DNA of 64,000 bases from Opitutaceae bacterium. GTDB lineage: Bacteria > Verrucomicrobiota > Verrucomicrobiia > Opitutales > Opitutaceae. The translations under genes and the position numbers were made by a program. The DNA lies in the NCBI GenBank assembly GCA_005792355.1, contig SXSC01000245.1, positions 1-64,000 on the forward strand. Direction: 5' to 3'. The notes below the pieces were generated by a model. It had not been told where the DNA came from. It worked only from the letters and a program-made list of their open reading frames with translations, and did no database searches. This document shows positions 56,703-64,000 of the stretch, piece after piece (positions within the stretch are counted from its first letter, which is position 1; the number at the start of each line of letters is the position of its first letter).

Positions 56703-56789
56703 GTTGCCGCGCTCGCTTTCCAGCACGGCATCCAACTCTGCACTTCAGATTCCCACCTTCGTCACGAGGCAGGATTGACCCTCTGCTGA
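56703..56789 (+). pseudogene. PIN-domain (VapC-like) toxin, last ~28 codons
   Basis: The frame reads VAALAFQHGIQLCTSDSHLRHEAGLTLC and stops. It matches the C-terminal block of PIN-domain toxins (AxxHGLxLxTxDxHFxHVxGLxL), including the catalytic Asp in TSD. The rest of the toxin and any antitoxin are missing. Confidence 0.5.
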
Positions 56790-56885
56790 ATCTTGTCTGT
56801 GCCCTCTCCGGTACCCCCTCTCCGGAAAGGAAAACAGCTGATAACGAGCGAAAACCGGAGGCGGACTGTCGGTGGAATGTGCTAG

Positions 56886-56903
56886 TTTGGTCTCAATGCC
56901 AAA
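56886..56903. promoter_or_regulatory. Candidate operator for the 57-64 kb operon
   Basis: An inverted repeat TTTGG-N8-CCAAA lies 115 bp before the first gene of the plus-strand operon. Its size fits a GntR- or LacI-type operator, but 5-bp arms occur often by chance. No regulator gene is in view. Confidence 0.2.
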
Positions 56904-57017
56904 TTCGTTGAATCCTCCGTCCGCGTATCGAGTCGGATTCCGGCCGAGAACCGAATCTGATGTTTTATGCGAGGATCGTTGGATTGCCTGTTCGCCCCAT
57001 TGCCCCCTGGACCACCT

Positions 57018-57995
57018 ATGACCAAAATTGCCATCACCGACTACACCTTCCCCGATCTCAGCATCGAGGAGGCCATTCTGCGATCCGAGGGGATCGAGGT
57101 TGTTTCCTTCAAGGAAAAGCGCCCGCCCGCTGAACTCATAGGGCTCGTGCGGGATGCCGATGCAGTGATCGCTCAGTTCGCGCCGGTGAATGCGGAGGTC
57201 GTTGCCGCCATGTCCAAAGCGAAAGCCATCGTGCGCTACGGCATCGGCTACGACAATGTGGACTGCGCCGCCGCTCGCGAGCGTGGCATCCCGGTGTGCA
57301 ACATCCCGGACTACTGCATCGACGAAGTCGCGGATCACACGCTGGCCTTCATTCTCGCCAGCACACGCCAGGTGGTGCCCAATGCCCTGCACCTGCGCGC
57401 GGGCAAGTGGGGGCTCGCCACACCGCTGAGCGCAATGGCATCGCTGAAGCATTTCACCGTCGGCATTGTGGGTTTCGGACGCATCGGTCGGGAGGTCGTG
57501 AAGCGTCTGCTCGCGTTCAAGGCTCGTGTGCTCGTGTTTGATCCCGTCGTCGCGGCGGAGGAAATCACCAAAGCAGGCGCGGTGGCGGCCGCATCGTTTG
57601 ATGAGTTGCTCGCGCAGAGCGACATCGTCTCGCCGCATTGCCCATCCACACCGAAGACGAAGCAGCTCTTCAACGCCGCAGCCTTCGCGAAGATGAAAGC
57701 TGGCTCCATCTTCATCAACGTGGGCCGCGGCGACCTCGCCGACAGTGCCGCCGTCACCGAAGCGCTTCAATCCGGTCATCTCGCCGGTGCCGCGCTCGAT
57801 GTTTTCGATCCCGAGCCGATTCCGGCGGACCATCCCATCCGCACGATGCCAAACGTCATCCTCGCGGCTCATATCGCCTCTGCGAGTCCGCCCGCGGTTA
57901 AGACGCTGCGCGAAACAGCAGCCCGCATCGCGCTGATGGCCGTGCGCGGCGAAAAGCTGCCGAACATCGTCAACCAAGTGGTGGCAAAGCGATGA
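57018..57995 (+). CDS. D-2-hydroxyacid dehydrogenase (phosphoglycerate dehydrogenase-like)
   Basis: From ATG 57018 (MTKIAITDYTFPDLS) the protein has 325 residues. The NAD-binding GFGRIGREV lies in the middle. The catalytic Arg is in INVGRGDLAD, the Glu in FDPEPIP and the His in LAAHIAS. The N-terminal segment VRYGIGYDNVDCAAARERGI is typical. It oxidises or reduces a 2-hydroxy acid. It opens the seven-gene plus-strand operon, with the next gene overlapping (ATGA at 57992-57995). Confidence 0.9.
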   Translation: MTKIAITDYTFPDLSIEEAILRSEGIEVVSFKEKRPPAELIGLVRDADAVIAQFAPVNAEVVAAMSKAKAIVRYGIGYDNVDCAAARERGIPVCNIPDYCIDEVADHTLAFILASTRQVVPNALHLRAGKWGLATPLSAMASLKHFTVGIVGFGRIGREVVKRLLAFKARVLVFDPVVAAEEITKAGAVAAASFDELLAQSDIVSPHCPSTPKTKQLFNAAAFAKMKAGSIFINVGRGDLADSAAVTEALQSGHLAGAALDVFDPEPIPADHPIRTMPNVILAAHIASASPPAVKTLRETAARIALMAVRGEKLPNIVNQVVAKR

Positions 57996-59077
57996 GTACT
58001 ATCATGCCCCCTGCGGCGGCCACTCGGGTCTCGGTTGCCGAATTGAATCGTTTTGCGACGTCGGCTTTCTGCCGTGTCGGACTGACCGAAGCCGACGCGG
58101 CAGCCGCGGCGGATGTGCTGGTGACCACCGACGCATGGGGTGTCTTCACGCACGGCACAAAGAACCTGCGGAACTACGTGCGGCGTCTCAAGGCCGGCGG
58201 GTTGCGCCCGAACGGCCGGCCTTTTGTGGCGGCCGCAGGACCGGCCTGGGCAATGGTGGATGGTGACGCCGCCGTGGGAATGATCACCTCAATCTTCGCC
58301 ATGCAGACCGCGATCGCGAAGGCACGTGAATCCGGGATCGCCTATGTCGGCGTTCGCAACAGCTCCCACTACGGTGCGGCGGGTTTTTACGCCTGGCTGG
58401 CGGCGCGGGAAGGATTGATCGGCTTGAGCATGGCCAACGACATACCGTCCGTTGCCGCACCTGGTTCGCGGGGTGCGATTACCGGCAGCAATCCAATTTC
58501 CTACGCTGTTCCAGCGGGGCGGCACCGGGCAATTCTGCTCGATATGTCGGTTGCGACGGTGGCAGGCGGAAAGGTTTACGCAGCCCGGACGCGCGGGGAA
58601 AGCATCCCGGCCAACTGGCTGATTGGTGCCGACGGGAGGCCTACGACCGATCCCAGTGGTTATCCCCAAGTGGGGGCCCTGCAGCCAGCGGCGGGACACA
58701 AGGGCTACGGCATCGCGCTGCTGATCGAGGCGCTTGCCGGGGCACTGAGCGGAGCGGCGGTGACTTGGCAGGTGGGCAATTGGCTGTGGGACGATGGTAC
58801 GAAACCCACTGGCCATGGCGCGGCCTTCATCGCGATCAACGTGCCGGCAATGATGGCGGCGGGCGAATTCACTCGGCGCATCGAGGCGCTGGTCGACGAA
58901 ATCCACCGGGCACCGCGGGCCGATAACGTGGACCGACTATACGTGCCAGGTGAAATGGAGTGGGAACGCCATGACCGGGCGATGCGGGAGGGAATATCCC
59001 TGCCCTCGGACGTGGTCGCAAGCCTGCGCGAGGCGGCGGAACTTTCCGGCGCTCCGTTGCCGGACTTCCCGCGATGA
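57992..59077 (+). CDS. Ldh/YlbC-type malate/L-lactate dehydrogenase family oxidoreductase
   Basis: This 361-residue member of the Ldh_2 family (malate, ureidoglycolate, 2,3-diketogulonate reductases) has THGTKNLRNYVRRLKAGG, VRNSSHYGAAGFYAWLA with the catalytic His, and ITGSNPISYAVPA and LDMSVATVAGGKVYAA. It is NAD(P)-dependent and distinct from classical lactate dehydrogenase. Overlaps on both sides by ATGA show tight coupling. A 2-keto acid such as a 3-deoxy sugar acid is a likely substrate, by context. Confidence 0.88.
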   Translation: MSTIMPPAAATRVSVAELNRFATSAFCRVGLTEADAAAAADVLVTTDAWGVFTHGTKNLRNYVRRLKAGGLRPNGRPFVAAAGPAWAMVDGDAAVGMITSIFAMQTAIAKARESGIAYVGVRNSSHYGAAGFYAWLAAREGLIGLSMANDIPSVAAPGSRGAITGSNPISYAVPAGRHRAILLDMSVATVAGGKVYAARTRGESIPANWLIGADGRPTTDPSGYPQVGALQPAAGHKGYGIALLIEALAGALSGAAVTWQVGNWLWDDGTKPTGHGAAFIAINVPAMMAAGEFTRRIEALVDEIHRAPRADNVDRLYVPGEMEWERHDRAMREGISLPSDVVASLREAAELSGAPLPDFPR

Positions 59078-59883
59078 CCGCCTCGGCACAGAAACCGTCA
59101 GGCCCTTTGACCATGTTCTCCCTCAAGCAAAAAGTCGCAGTCGTCACCGGCGCGGGTTCAGGAATCGGCGCGGCCATCGCGGAGTGCTTCGCCCAGGCAG
59201 GGGCATTGGTCTACGTCGCCGACTGCAACGTGGCCGCCGGACTGGATACAGTCGGAAGAATTGTCCACGCCGGCGGCCAGGCAAAACTCGCCACGATCGA
59301 CATTACCAAGGAGGCTGACTGCCAGGCGATCATCCGTCGGGTGCTCGCGGAGAACGAGAATCGGTGCGACGTGCTGGTGAACAACGCGGGCATCGGCCAT
59401 GTGGGGACGATCCTCTCCACGGAACCGTCCGACTTGGAACGGCTCTGGCAGGTCAATCTTCGCGGGGCCTATTTCCTCAGCCGGGCGGTCCTGCCGGCGA
59501 TGATCGCGCGTCGCGCCGGCTCGATCATCAACCTGGCGTCGGTGGCTGGAGTCATGGGGATGGAGTCACGATTTGCCTATACGGTGACCAAGCATGCGAT
59601 CGTCGGGATGACCCGGGCGATGGCGATGGACCACGGTCCGACCGGCGTGCGGATCAACTGCATCTGCCCGGGGCGGACCCAGACCCCCTTTGTCGACGCA
59701 CGGTTGCGCGAATATCCCAATCCCGACGATTACCGAAAACAGATGGAAGCGCCGCACGCCCTGAAGCGGATGGCGCAACCGATGGAGATTGCGTCCGCCG
59801 CCTTGTATCTGGCGAGCGATGAGTCCGCCTTCGTCACCGGCAGCGCCATGATTGTGGACGGAGGTTACACCGCCGGGAAATAG
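59074..59883 (+). CDS. Short-chain dehydrogenase/reductase
   Basis: This 269-residue SDR has the NAD(P) motif TGAGSGIG, NNAGIG, the catalytic Ser in NLASVAG and YTVTKHA (Tyr and Lys), and ends with TGSAMIVDGGYTAGK. It could start at MFSLKQKVAVVTG (59113). In non-phosphorylating L-fucose-type pathways an SDR oxidises 2-keto-3-deoxyfuconate just before a FAH-family hydrolase, which is the next gene here. Confidence 0.9.
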   Translation: MTASAQKPSGPLTMFSLKQKVAVVTGAGSGIGAAIAECFAQAGALVYVADCNVAAGLDTVGRIVHAGGQAKLATIDITKEADCQAIIRRVLAENENRCDVLVNNAGIGHVGTILSTEPSDLERLWQVNLRGAYFLSRAVLPAMIARRAGSIINLASVAGVMGMESRFAYTVTKHAIVGMTRAMAMDHGPTGVRINCICPGRTQTPFVDARLREYPNPDDYRKQMEAPHALKRMAQPMEIASAALYLASDESAFVTGSAMIVDGGYTAGK

Positions 59884-59910
59884 CCGGGCCACCACTCCCA
59901 GGATTTCACC

Positions 59911-60717
59911 ATGAAAATCATCCGATATCAGGACCCGAAGGGCGCCGTACTTTATGCGGCCCAGCAACCCGATGGAGCGGCGCTGGAAATCGCCGGAGAC
60001 ATCTTCGGGCAGTTTGAAACCTCGAGCCGAAAGGCGAACGTCGCCAAGCTGCTCGCCCCGGTCGAGCCGGTGAATCTGCTGTGCATCGGCCTCAACTACC
60101 GCCGGCACGCGGCCGAGGGCAATGCGCCGGTGCCCGAGCGCCCGGTGCTGTTTATGAAGGCAACGACCGCGGTGCAGCATCCTGGCGACCCCATCGTGCT
60201 TCCCCGCCACTTGCGGAGCAACGAGGTCGACTACGAATGCGAACTCGCGGTCGTGATCGGCAAGCGCTGCAAGAATGTCACCCGCGAGCGCGCGCTTGAC
60301 TACGTGCTCGGCTACACGTGCGCGAACGATGTGAGCGCGCGCGACTGGCAGATCAAGTGGGGCGGCAGCCAGTGGTGCCGCGGCAAGACGTTCGATACCT
60401 TCGCGCCGCTCGGACCCTGCCTGGTATTGAAGGACGAGATTCCCGATCCGGCTGCGTTGAAGATTCGCACTATCCTGAATGGCGCGGTCATGCAGGACTG
60501 GCGGTGCGACGATTTCATTTTCGACGTGCCGGCAGTCATCGCGTTTCTCAGTGGAAGCACGACGCTCCTGCCGGGCACGGTGATTCTCACGGGCACTCCG
60601 CACGGCGTTGGCTTTGCTCGCAAGCCGCCGGTGTTTCTCCAACCGGGTGACACGGTGACGGTTGAAATCGATCGCATCGGCGCCCTGACCAACCCGGTGG
60701 TGGCGGAGGAAATCTAA
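59911..60717 (+). CDS. FAH-family hydrolase (2,4-diketo-3-deoxy sugar acid hydrolase-like)
   Basis: This 268-residue fumarylacetoacetate hydrolase-family enzyme has NLLCIGLNYRRHAAEG, PVLFMKATTAVQHPGDPI, DYECELAVVIGKRCKNV with the metal-binding Glu pair, and WCRGKTFDTFAPLGPCLV and ILTGTPHGVGF. It cleaves carbon-carbon bonds of diketo acids. Coupled to an SDR it suggests the last steps of a non-phosphorylating deoxy-sugar acid route giving pyruvate. An AGGA sequence before the ATG supports this start. Confidence 0.9.
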   Translation: MKIIRYQDPKGAVLYAAQQPDGAALEIAGDIFGQFETSSRKANVAKLLAPVEPVNLLCIGLNYRRHAAEGNAPVPERPVLFMKATTAVQHPGDPIVLPRHLRSNEVDYECELAVVIGKRCKNVTRERALDYVLGYTCANDVSARDWQIKWGGSQWCRGKTFDTFAPLGPCLVLKDEIPDPAALKIRTILNGAVMQDWRCDDFIFDVPAVIAFLSGSTTLLPGTVILTGTPHGVGFARKPPVFLQPGDTVTVEIDRIGALTNPVVAEEI

Positions 60718-60718
60718 A

Positions 60719-61669
60719 GTGGCGACGTGCCTGATCACCGGTGGGGCGGGCAATCTGGCCTCGCAATTGAGCTGGTCGCTGGCCGGGCGGTACGATCGTG
60801 TCGTTCTCTTCGACGTTGCCCCGGCTCCGGTGGCCGCGATCGCGCCGGGCGCGGTGTTCGAGCGCGGGGATCTGCTCGACCGGGCAGGGCTTGATTCACT
60901 CTTTGTCCGCCATCGTCCCGCGGCAGTGATTCACCTCGCCTCGCTGCTGTCCGGAAGCTGCGAGGATGATCGGGAACGGGGCTGGGCCGTGAACATGGAC
61001 GGGACTTTCGCCCTGTTTGAGGCGGCCCTGCGCGGAGGCGCCCCCATGGTGGTTCTCGCGAGTTCCGTGGCCGCGTACGGCGGAACGCTGCCGGAAACCC
61101 TGCGCGAAGACACCCCGCAATGGCCGGATGGACTTTACGGCGTGACAAAAATGGCGGCCGAGCGACTTGGCGTCTATTATCACCGGCGGCACGGCTTGGA
61201 TTTCCGTTGCCTGCGCCTGCCCATCACGGTCTCACGTTTCGCGCCGGCCGGGGCGGCCAGCGCCCTCGCGTCGCATGCGTTCATCGAGGCGGTGCAGCGG
61301 GGCCAGTATACCTTTTGCGTCCGACCGGATATCCGGCTGGCGCTGATCTACGTGCGCGACGTGTTGCAGGCGTTTCTGGGGTTGCTCGCGGCCCCGTCGA
61401 CGGGCCTCGGCCGCCGGGTATACAGCGTGGCGGGCGTGGCGGCGACGCTGGGTGAGGTCGCGGACGCGATCCGCCGGCGTCTGCCAGAGGCGAAGCTGCG
61501 CTTTGACCCGGATCCCGCCGCATCTGCCCTGCTCGCAAGCTGGCCGGGAAGGATCGACGATTCCGCCGCCCGCCGCGACTGGGGTTGGCAGCCGGGATTT
61601 GATCTTGAACGCATGGCGGATGATTTTCTGCAGGTGCTCCGCGTGGAGACCGGCGCGAACGCCCGATGA
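60719..61669 (+). CDS. NAD-dependent epimerase/dehydratase (extended SDR)
   Basis: This 316-residue protein starts with GTG one base after the FAH stop (TAA at 60715-60717). It has ITGGAGNLASQL (NAD motif), VIHLASLLSG, ASSVAAYGG and the catalytic YGVTKMAAE (Tyr, Lys). The C-terminal half contains IYVRDVLQAFLGLL. It probably epimerises or dehydrates a nucleotide- or free sugar derivative and may act on a sugar acid. Confidence 0.85.
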   Translation: MATCLITGGAGNLASQLSWSLAGRYDRVVLFDVAPAPVAAIAPGAVFERGDLLDRAGLDSLFVRHRPAAVIHLASLLSGSCEDDRERGWAVNMDGTFALFEAALRGGAPMVVLASSVAAYGGTLPETLREDTPQWPDGLYGVTKMAAERLGVYYHRRHGLDFRCLRLPITVSRFAPAGAASALASHAFIEAVQRGQYTFCVRPDIRLALIYVRDVLQAFLGLLAAPSTGLGRRVYSVAGVAATLGEVADAIRRRLPEAKLRFDPDPAASALLASWPGRIDDSAARRDWGWQPGFDLERMADDFLQVLRVETGANAR

Positions 61670-62943
61670 ACGACGTTTGCAAAAACAGCCGTCTGCGGAT
61701 GCACGCCAACTATGAGCGGCTGGCCGACCTGACTTGCGACAGTCATCTTCGCGGGCGCACTCCCGCCGGCATCGGGGCTCGCGAGGTGGCCCTCGCCCGA
61801 CTCTACAGCCATGCGTTTCGCGGGCAGGTGATCGGGGCCTTCCACGCCACGCGGCGAGCTTTGGGTGCGGTCCAACCCGTGGACCGCCTGGCCGCCGCCC
61901 ATTTGTTGCGGGCAGACGAGTTGCTGGCGGATCTGGCCAACCGGGCAATGGACACCGTGGGTCATGACGTTCGCGCCCTCATCTCGACGCTTCACCACTA
62001 CTGCACGCACGTCGCCCGAACGGCTGATGCGCTCGACACCGCGTGCGCGTGCGAAAGCTCGTCCGGGCTGCCGCGCATCCGGGATTTGTTCGTGCGGCAG
62101 ATGGAGGCCATCACGGCCGGCAATGGGCTCCACCTCACCCGTGACACCGCCGCGCCGGAGCAGGGCAGCTTCGTGGTGCCGAACCTGGGCATCACCATCG
62201 TGCCATTGGTCTACGGTGACCATCACTCGTGGAACCTGGCCTGGCTGGACGGTGCCCGTTCGGACGTGCCGTACCACCTCCACCGCGAAGGCGTGGAGAT
62301 CCACCTCGGCTATTCACCGCTGCACGGCTACGCGGTGCTCGGCGACGCCAAGGCCGAAGTGACCGAAGGCTACGCGATGCCGATTCCGCCCAAGACGCGA
62401 CACGGCTACACCAACATCGGCAACCAGACGCACCACCTCCCGTTCATCTTCGGTTCGCTGACGTGCGGCGGCTGGGGTGTATTCTTGGATGTCGAGCCGC
62501 AGCCCCGCGCACTCGACGAGCTCTCCACTGCACCGGTCCAGAGCCAAAGGTTCAACGGTACCGTGCTGCTTGAACGCGAAATAGAGAAAGCGGCCGGTCG
62601 ATATTCCAGCGTGCGCTATCCGATCATCCCGGCGGAGAGAACCGACCGCGATGGCGTGGGCGGACTGGAACTCTCGGTCACGCGGGTCACCGGACACGGC
62701 ATCACACTGCGCGCTGAATCGTTCTGCGCGGTATCGGTGGTCCGCGGAGGCGGCGTGCTGGAAATGGCCGGAGAGAAGATCACCATCGCGGCGCACGATC
62801 ATTTCGGCATCCCCGCCGGACTCATCGCGACGCTGACCGAAACTGGAAGCGATCCGCTGGTGCTGCTCGACGCCGTGCTGCGCCCGACCGGGCGGCCGCA
62901 AAACCTGTCGCCCGCGGTGGGCGGTCTTCGGCGGATCACCTGA
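61666..62943 (+). CDS. Cupin-fold protein of the sugar-acid operon (function unknown)
   Basis: This 425-residue protein starts by ATGA overlap at 61666. The N-terminal ~160 residues are helical and unrecognised. A cupin-like core follows (about 205-260: VPYHLHREGVEIHLGYSPLHG and MPIPPKTRHGYTNIG), with His residues and Glu as possible metal ligands. A second cupin-like half lies at 330-410 (GVLEMAGEKITIAAHDHFGIPAG). A sugar isomerase or dioxygenase-type cupin is possible; I cannot name it. Confidence 0.65.
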   Translation: MNDVCKNSRLRMHANYERLADLTCDSHLRGRTPAGIGAREVALARLYSHAFRGQVIGAFHATRRALGAVQPVDRLAAAHLLRADELLADLANRAMDTVGHDVRALISTLHHYCTHVARTADALDTACACESSSGLPRIRDLFVRQMEAITAGNGLHLTRDTAAPEQGSFVVPNLGITIVPLVYGDHHSWNLAWLDGARSDVPYHLHREGVEIHLGYSPLHGYAVLGDAKAEVTEGYAMPIPPKTRHGYTNIGNQTHHLPFIFGSLTCGGWGVFLDVEPQPRALDELSTAPVQSQRFNGTVLLEREIEKAAGRYSSVRYPIIPAERTDRDGVGGLELSVTRVTGHGITLRAESFCAVSVVRGGGVLEMAGEKITIAAHDHFGIPAGLIATLTETGSDPLVLLDAVLRPTGRPQNLSPAVGGLRRIT

Positions 62944-62953
62944 GGAACCGGCC

Positions 62954-64000
62954 ATGCGTTTTCTGGGCATCGACATCGGTTCTTCCTTCATCAAGGGCGC
63001 GGTCCTCGACCGCGATGCCCTGACTCTGCGGCGTATCGAGCGCGTGCCCTTCCCGGAACCGGTGGGCGGGCTCGACCCGAAGTTCCGCGAATTCGATCCT
63101 GGCGAGATCGTGGTGGCGACCCGCGCCTTGCTCGAACGCCTGCTGGTGTGCGCGCCGGATGCCGCGGGCGTGCTCATGTGCAGCCAGCTGCATGGCTTCG
63201 TGCTCGCGGGGGACGACGGACGCCCGGCATCGAACTTCATCAACTGGCAGGACCAGCGCGCCTTGATGCCCATGCCGGGCGGAGAGCGAAGCTATTTCGA
63301 CGAAATCAACAGCCGGATCACCCGCGAGGAGCGCCGCGAGCTCGGCAACGAACCGCTGCCCGGGGTGCCGCTCAGTTTCCTGTTCTGGCTCGCCCGAAAC
63401 CAGGCGATGCCGCAGCCGCCAGCCATCGCGGCGGCTCTGCCGTATTTCGTCGTGGCGAACCTCTGTGGCTGCGCGCCGAAGTCCGATGTGACCAACGCCT
63501 ATGGGCACGGTGCGCTGAACATCGAAACGCTCAACTGGCATCAGGCGGTCATCGCAAAGCTCGGTCTGGCTGGGGTGCGCTGGCCGGAGATCGTGGCGCA
63601 GGGGACCGTCGTTGGTGAATGGCGCGTGGGCACCAGCACCCTGCCGTTCTTTGCGCCGGTGGGCGATTACCATTGCTCGCAAGTGGGCGCGCTCCTCGAC
63701 GAAGGCGAACTGTCGGTGAACATCTCGACCGGCTCGGCGGTGATCCGGCTCGCGGACGGTTGCGAGTCCGGCAATTTCCAGACCCGCCCGTGGTTTGATG
63801 GCCGATATCTCAAGACGATTACGCACATTCCTGCCGGGCGCGCGTTGAATGCCTTGGTGCGCCTGCTCGGTGAACTCGCCGAAAGCCAGGGCGTGAAACC
63901 AAGCGATCCGTGGGGATTCATCCTGGCCGAGGCAGAACGCGTGAAGACGACCGATCTCCAAATGAATCCAGCCTTCTATTTCAGTTCGATGGGAGATCGT
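62954..64000 (+). CDS. FGGY-family carbohydrate kinase, N-terminal part (runs off window)
   Basis: The visible 349 residues start MRFLGIDIGSSFIKGAVLD, the phosphate-1 motif of the actin-like ATPase fold. GVLMCSQLHGFVLAG and NWQDQRAL follow (sugar contacts), then GDYHCSQVGALLDEGELSVNISTGSAV, where Asp is the probable catalytic base, as in xylulokinase-type enzymes. Its ribosome-binding site GAGGAA is good, 7 bases before the ATG. It phosphorylates a sugar or sugar alcohol supplied by the operon. The C-terminus lies outside the window. Confidence 0.88.
   Translation, partial: MRFLGIDIGSSFIKGAVLDRDALTLRRIERVPFPEPVGGLDPKFREFDPGEIVVATRALLERLLVCAPDAAGVLMCSQLHGFVLAGDDGRPASNFINWQDQRALMPMPGGERSYFDEINSRITREERRELGNEPLPGVPLSFLFWLARNQAMPQPPAIAAALPYFVVANLCGCAPKSDVTNAYGHGALNIETLNWHQAVIAKLGLAGVRWPEIVAQGTVVGEWRVGTSTLPFFAPVGDYHCSQVGALLDEGELSVNISTGSAVIRLADGCESGNFQTRPWFDGRYLKTITHIPAGRALNALVRLLGELAESQGVKPSDPWGFILAEAERVKTTDLQMNPAFYFSSMGDR

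Noticed and set aside
1-64000. CRISPR arrays and rRNA genes
   Set aside because: No regularly spaced repeats of 25-40 bp and no rRNA core sequences were seen.

Overview
The window reads as a chromosomal segment of a GC-rich Verrucomicrobiota bacterium, most likely of the family Opitutaceae. The signs are a DUF1501/PSCyt-type gene pair, two secreted sulfatases, a second large c-type cytochrome protein, a giant CotH/lamin-tail surface protein, TPR proteins, a non-phosphorylating-type sugar-acid gene cluster and abundant short palindromic intergenic repeats. All assignments come from reading the sequence; no database search was run.

Layout. 1-2.4 kb: end of an RND efflux operon (minus). 2.7-10.5 kb: two sulfatases (minus), then DUF1501 and PSCyt/DUF1549/DUF1553 genes (plus). 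10.5-15.4 kb: a minus-strand run of methyltransferase, FAD oxidoreductase and type III polyketide synthase (resembling phenolic-lipid srs operons), then Nif3-like, AroQ and a NusG-like factor. 15.5-17.4 kb: dCMP deaminase-like, YqgE/AlgH and DUF2911 genes. 17.5-19.8 kb: tRNA-Glu(CTC) followed by a 2.2-kb island bounded by a 25-bp duplication of the tRNA 3' end. The island holds an integrase-start remnant, an AbiEi-type antitoxin with a truncated toxin, and an intact-looking HigBA pair; the probable original tRNA terminator lies beyond the island. 20-25.5 kb: the 1846-residue CotH protein. 25.9-27.5 kb: an AAA ATPase overlapping a TOPRIM/DUF4276-like gene, a candidate defence pair. 27.5-34 kb: repeats, a fused PlsC/AMP-ligase, an amidohydrolase, a response regulator, a DTW-domain protein, an esterase, then a PfkB sugar kinase broken by an amber codon.

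35-47 kb: ankyrin protein, gamma-glutamyltransferase, clan-A glycoside hydrolase, a hypothetical gene beside a graveyard of AraC, TonB-receptor and DUF4159 remnants, two tandem TPR proteins, a histidine kinase and an SGNH hydrolase. 47-52 kb: a cytochrome/beta-propeller protein and a DbpA-like DEAD-box helicase whose start codon lies in a hairpin. 52-55 kb: a three-gene corrinoid methyltransfer operon. 55-57 kb: a decayed RIT-type recombinase with its terminal inverted repeats, then AlbA_2 and PIN-domain fragments. 57-64 kb: a tightly packed plus-strand operon (two dehydrogenases, SDR, FAH-family hydrolase, epimerase, cupin, FGGY kinase) that looks like a sugar-acid catabolic unit and runs off the window.

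The most interesting items are the tRNA-Glu island with its att and arm-type repeats, the AAA/TOPRIM-like pair, a 124-bp near-perfect palindromic element in two inverted copies whose central loop is flipped relative to its arms, a second 115-bp repeat family, and the 57-64 kb cluster.
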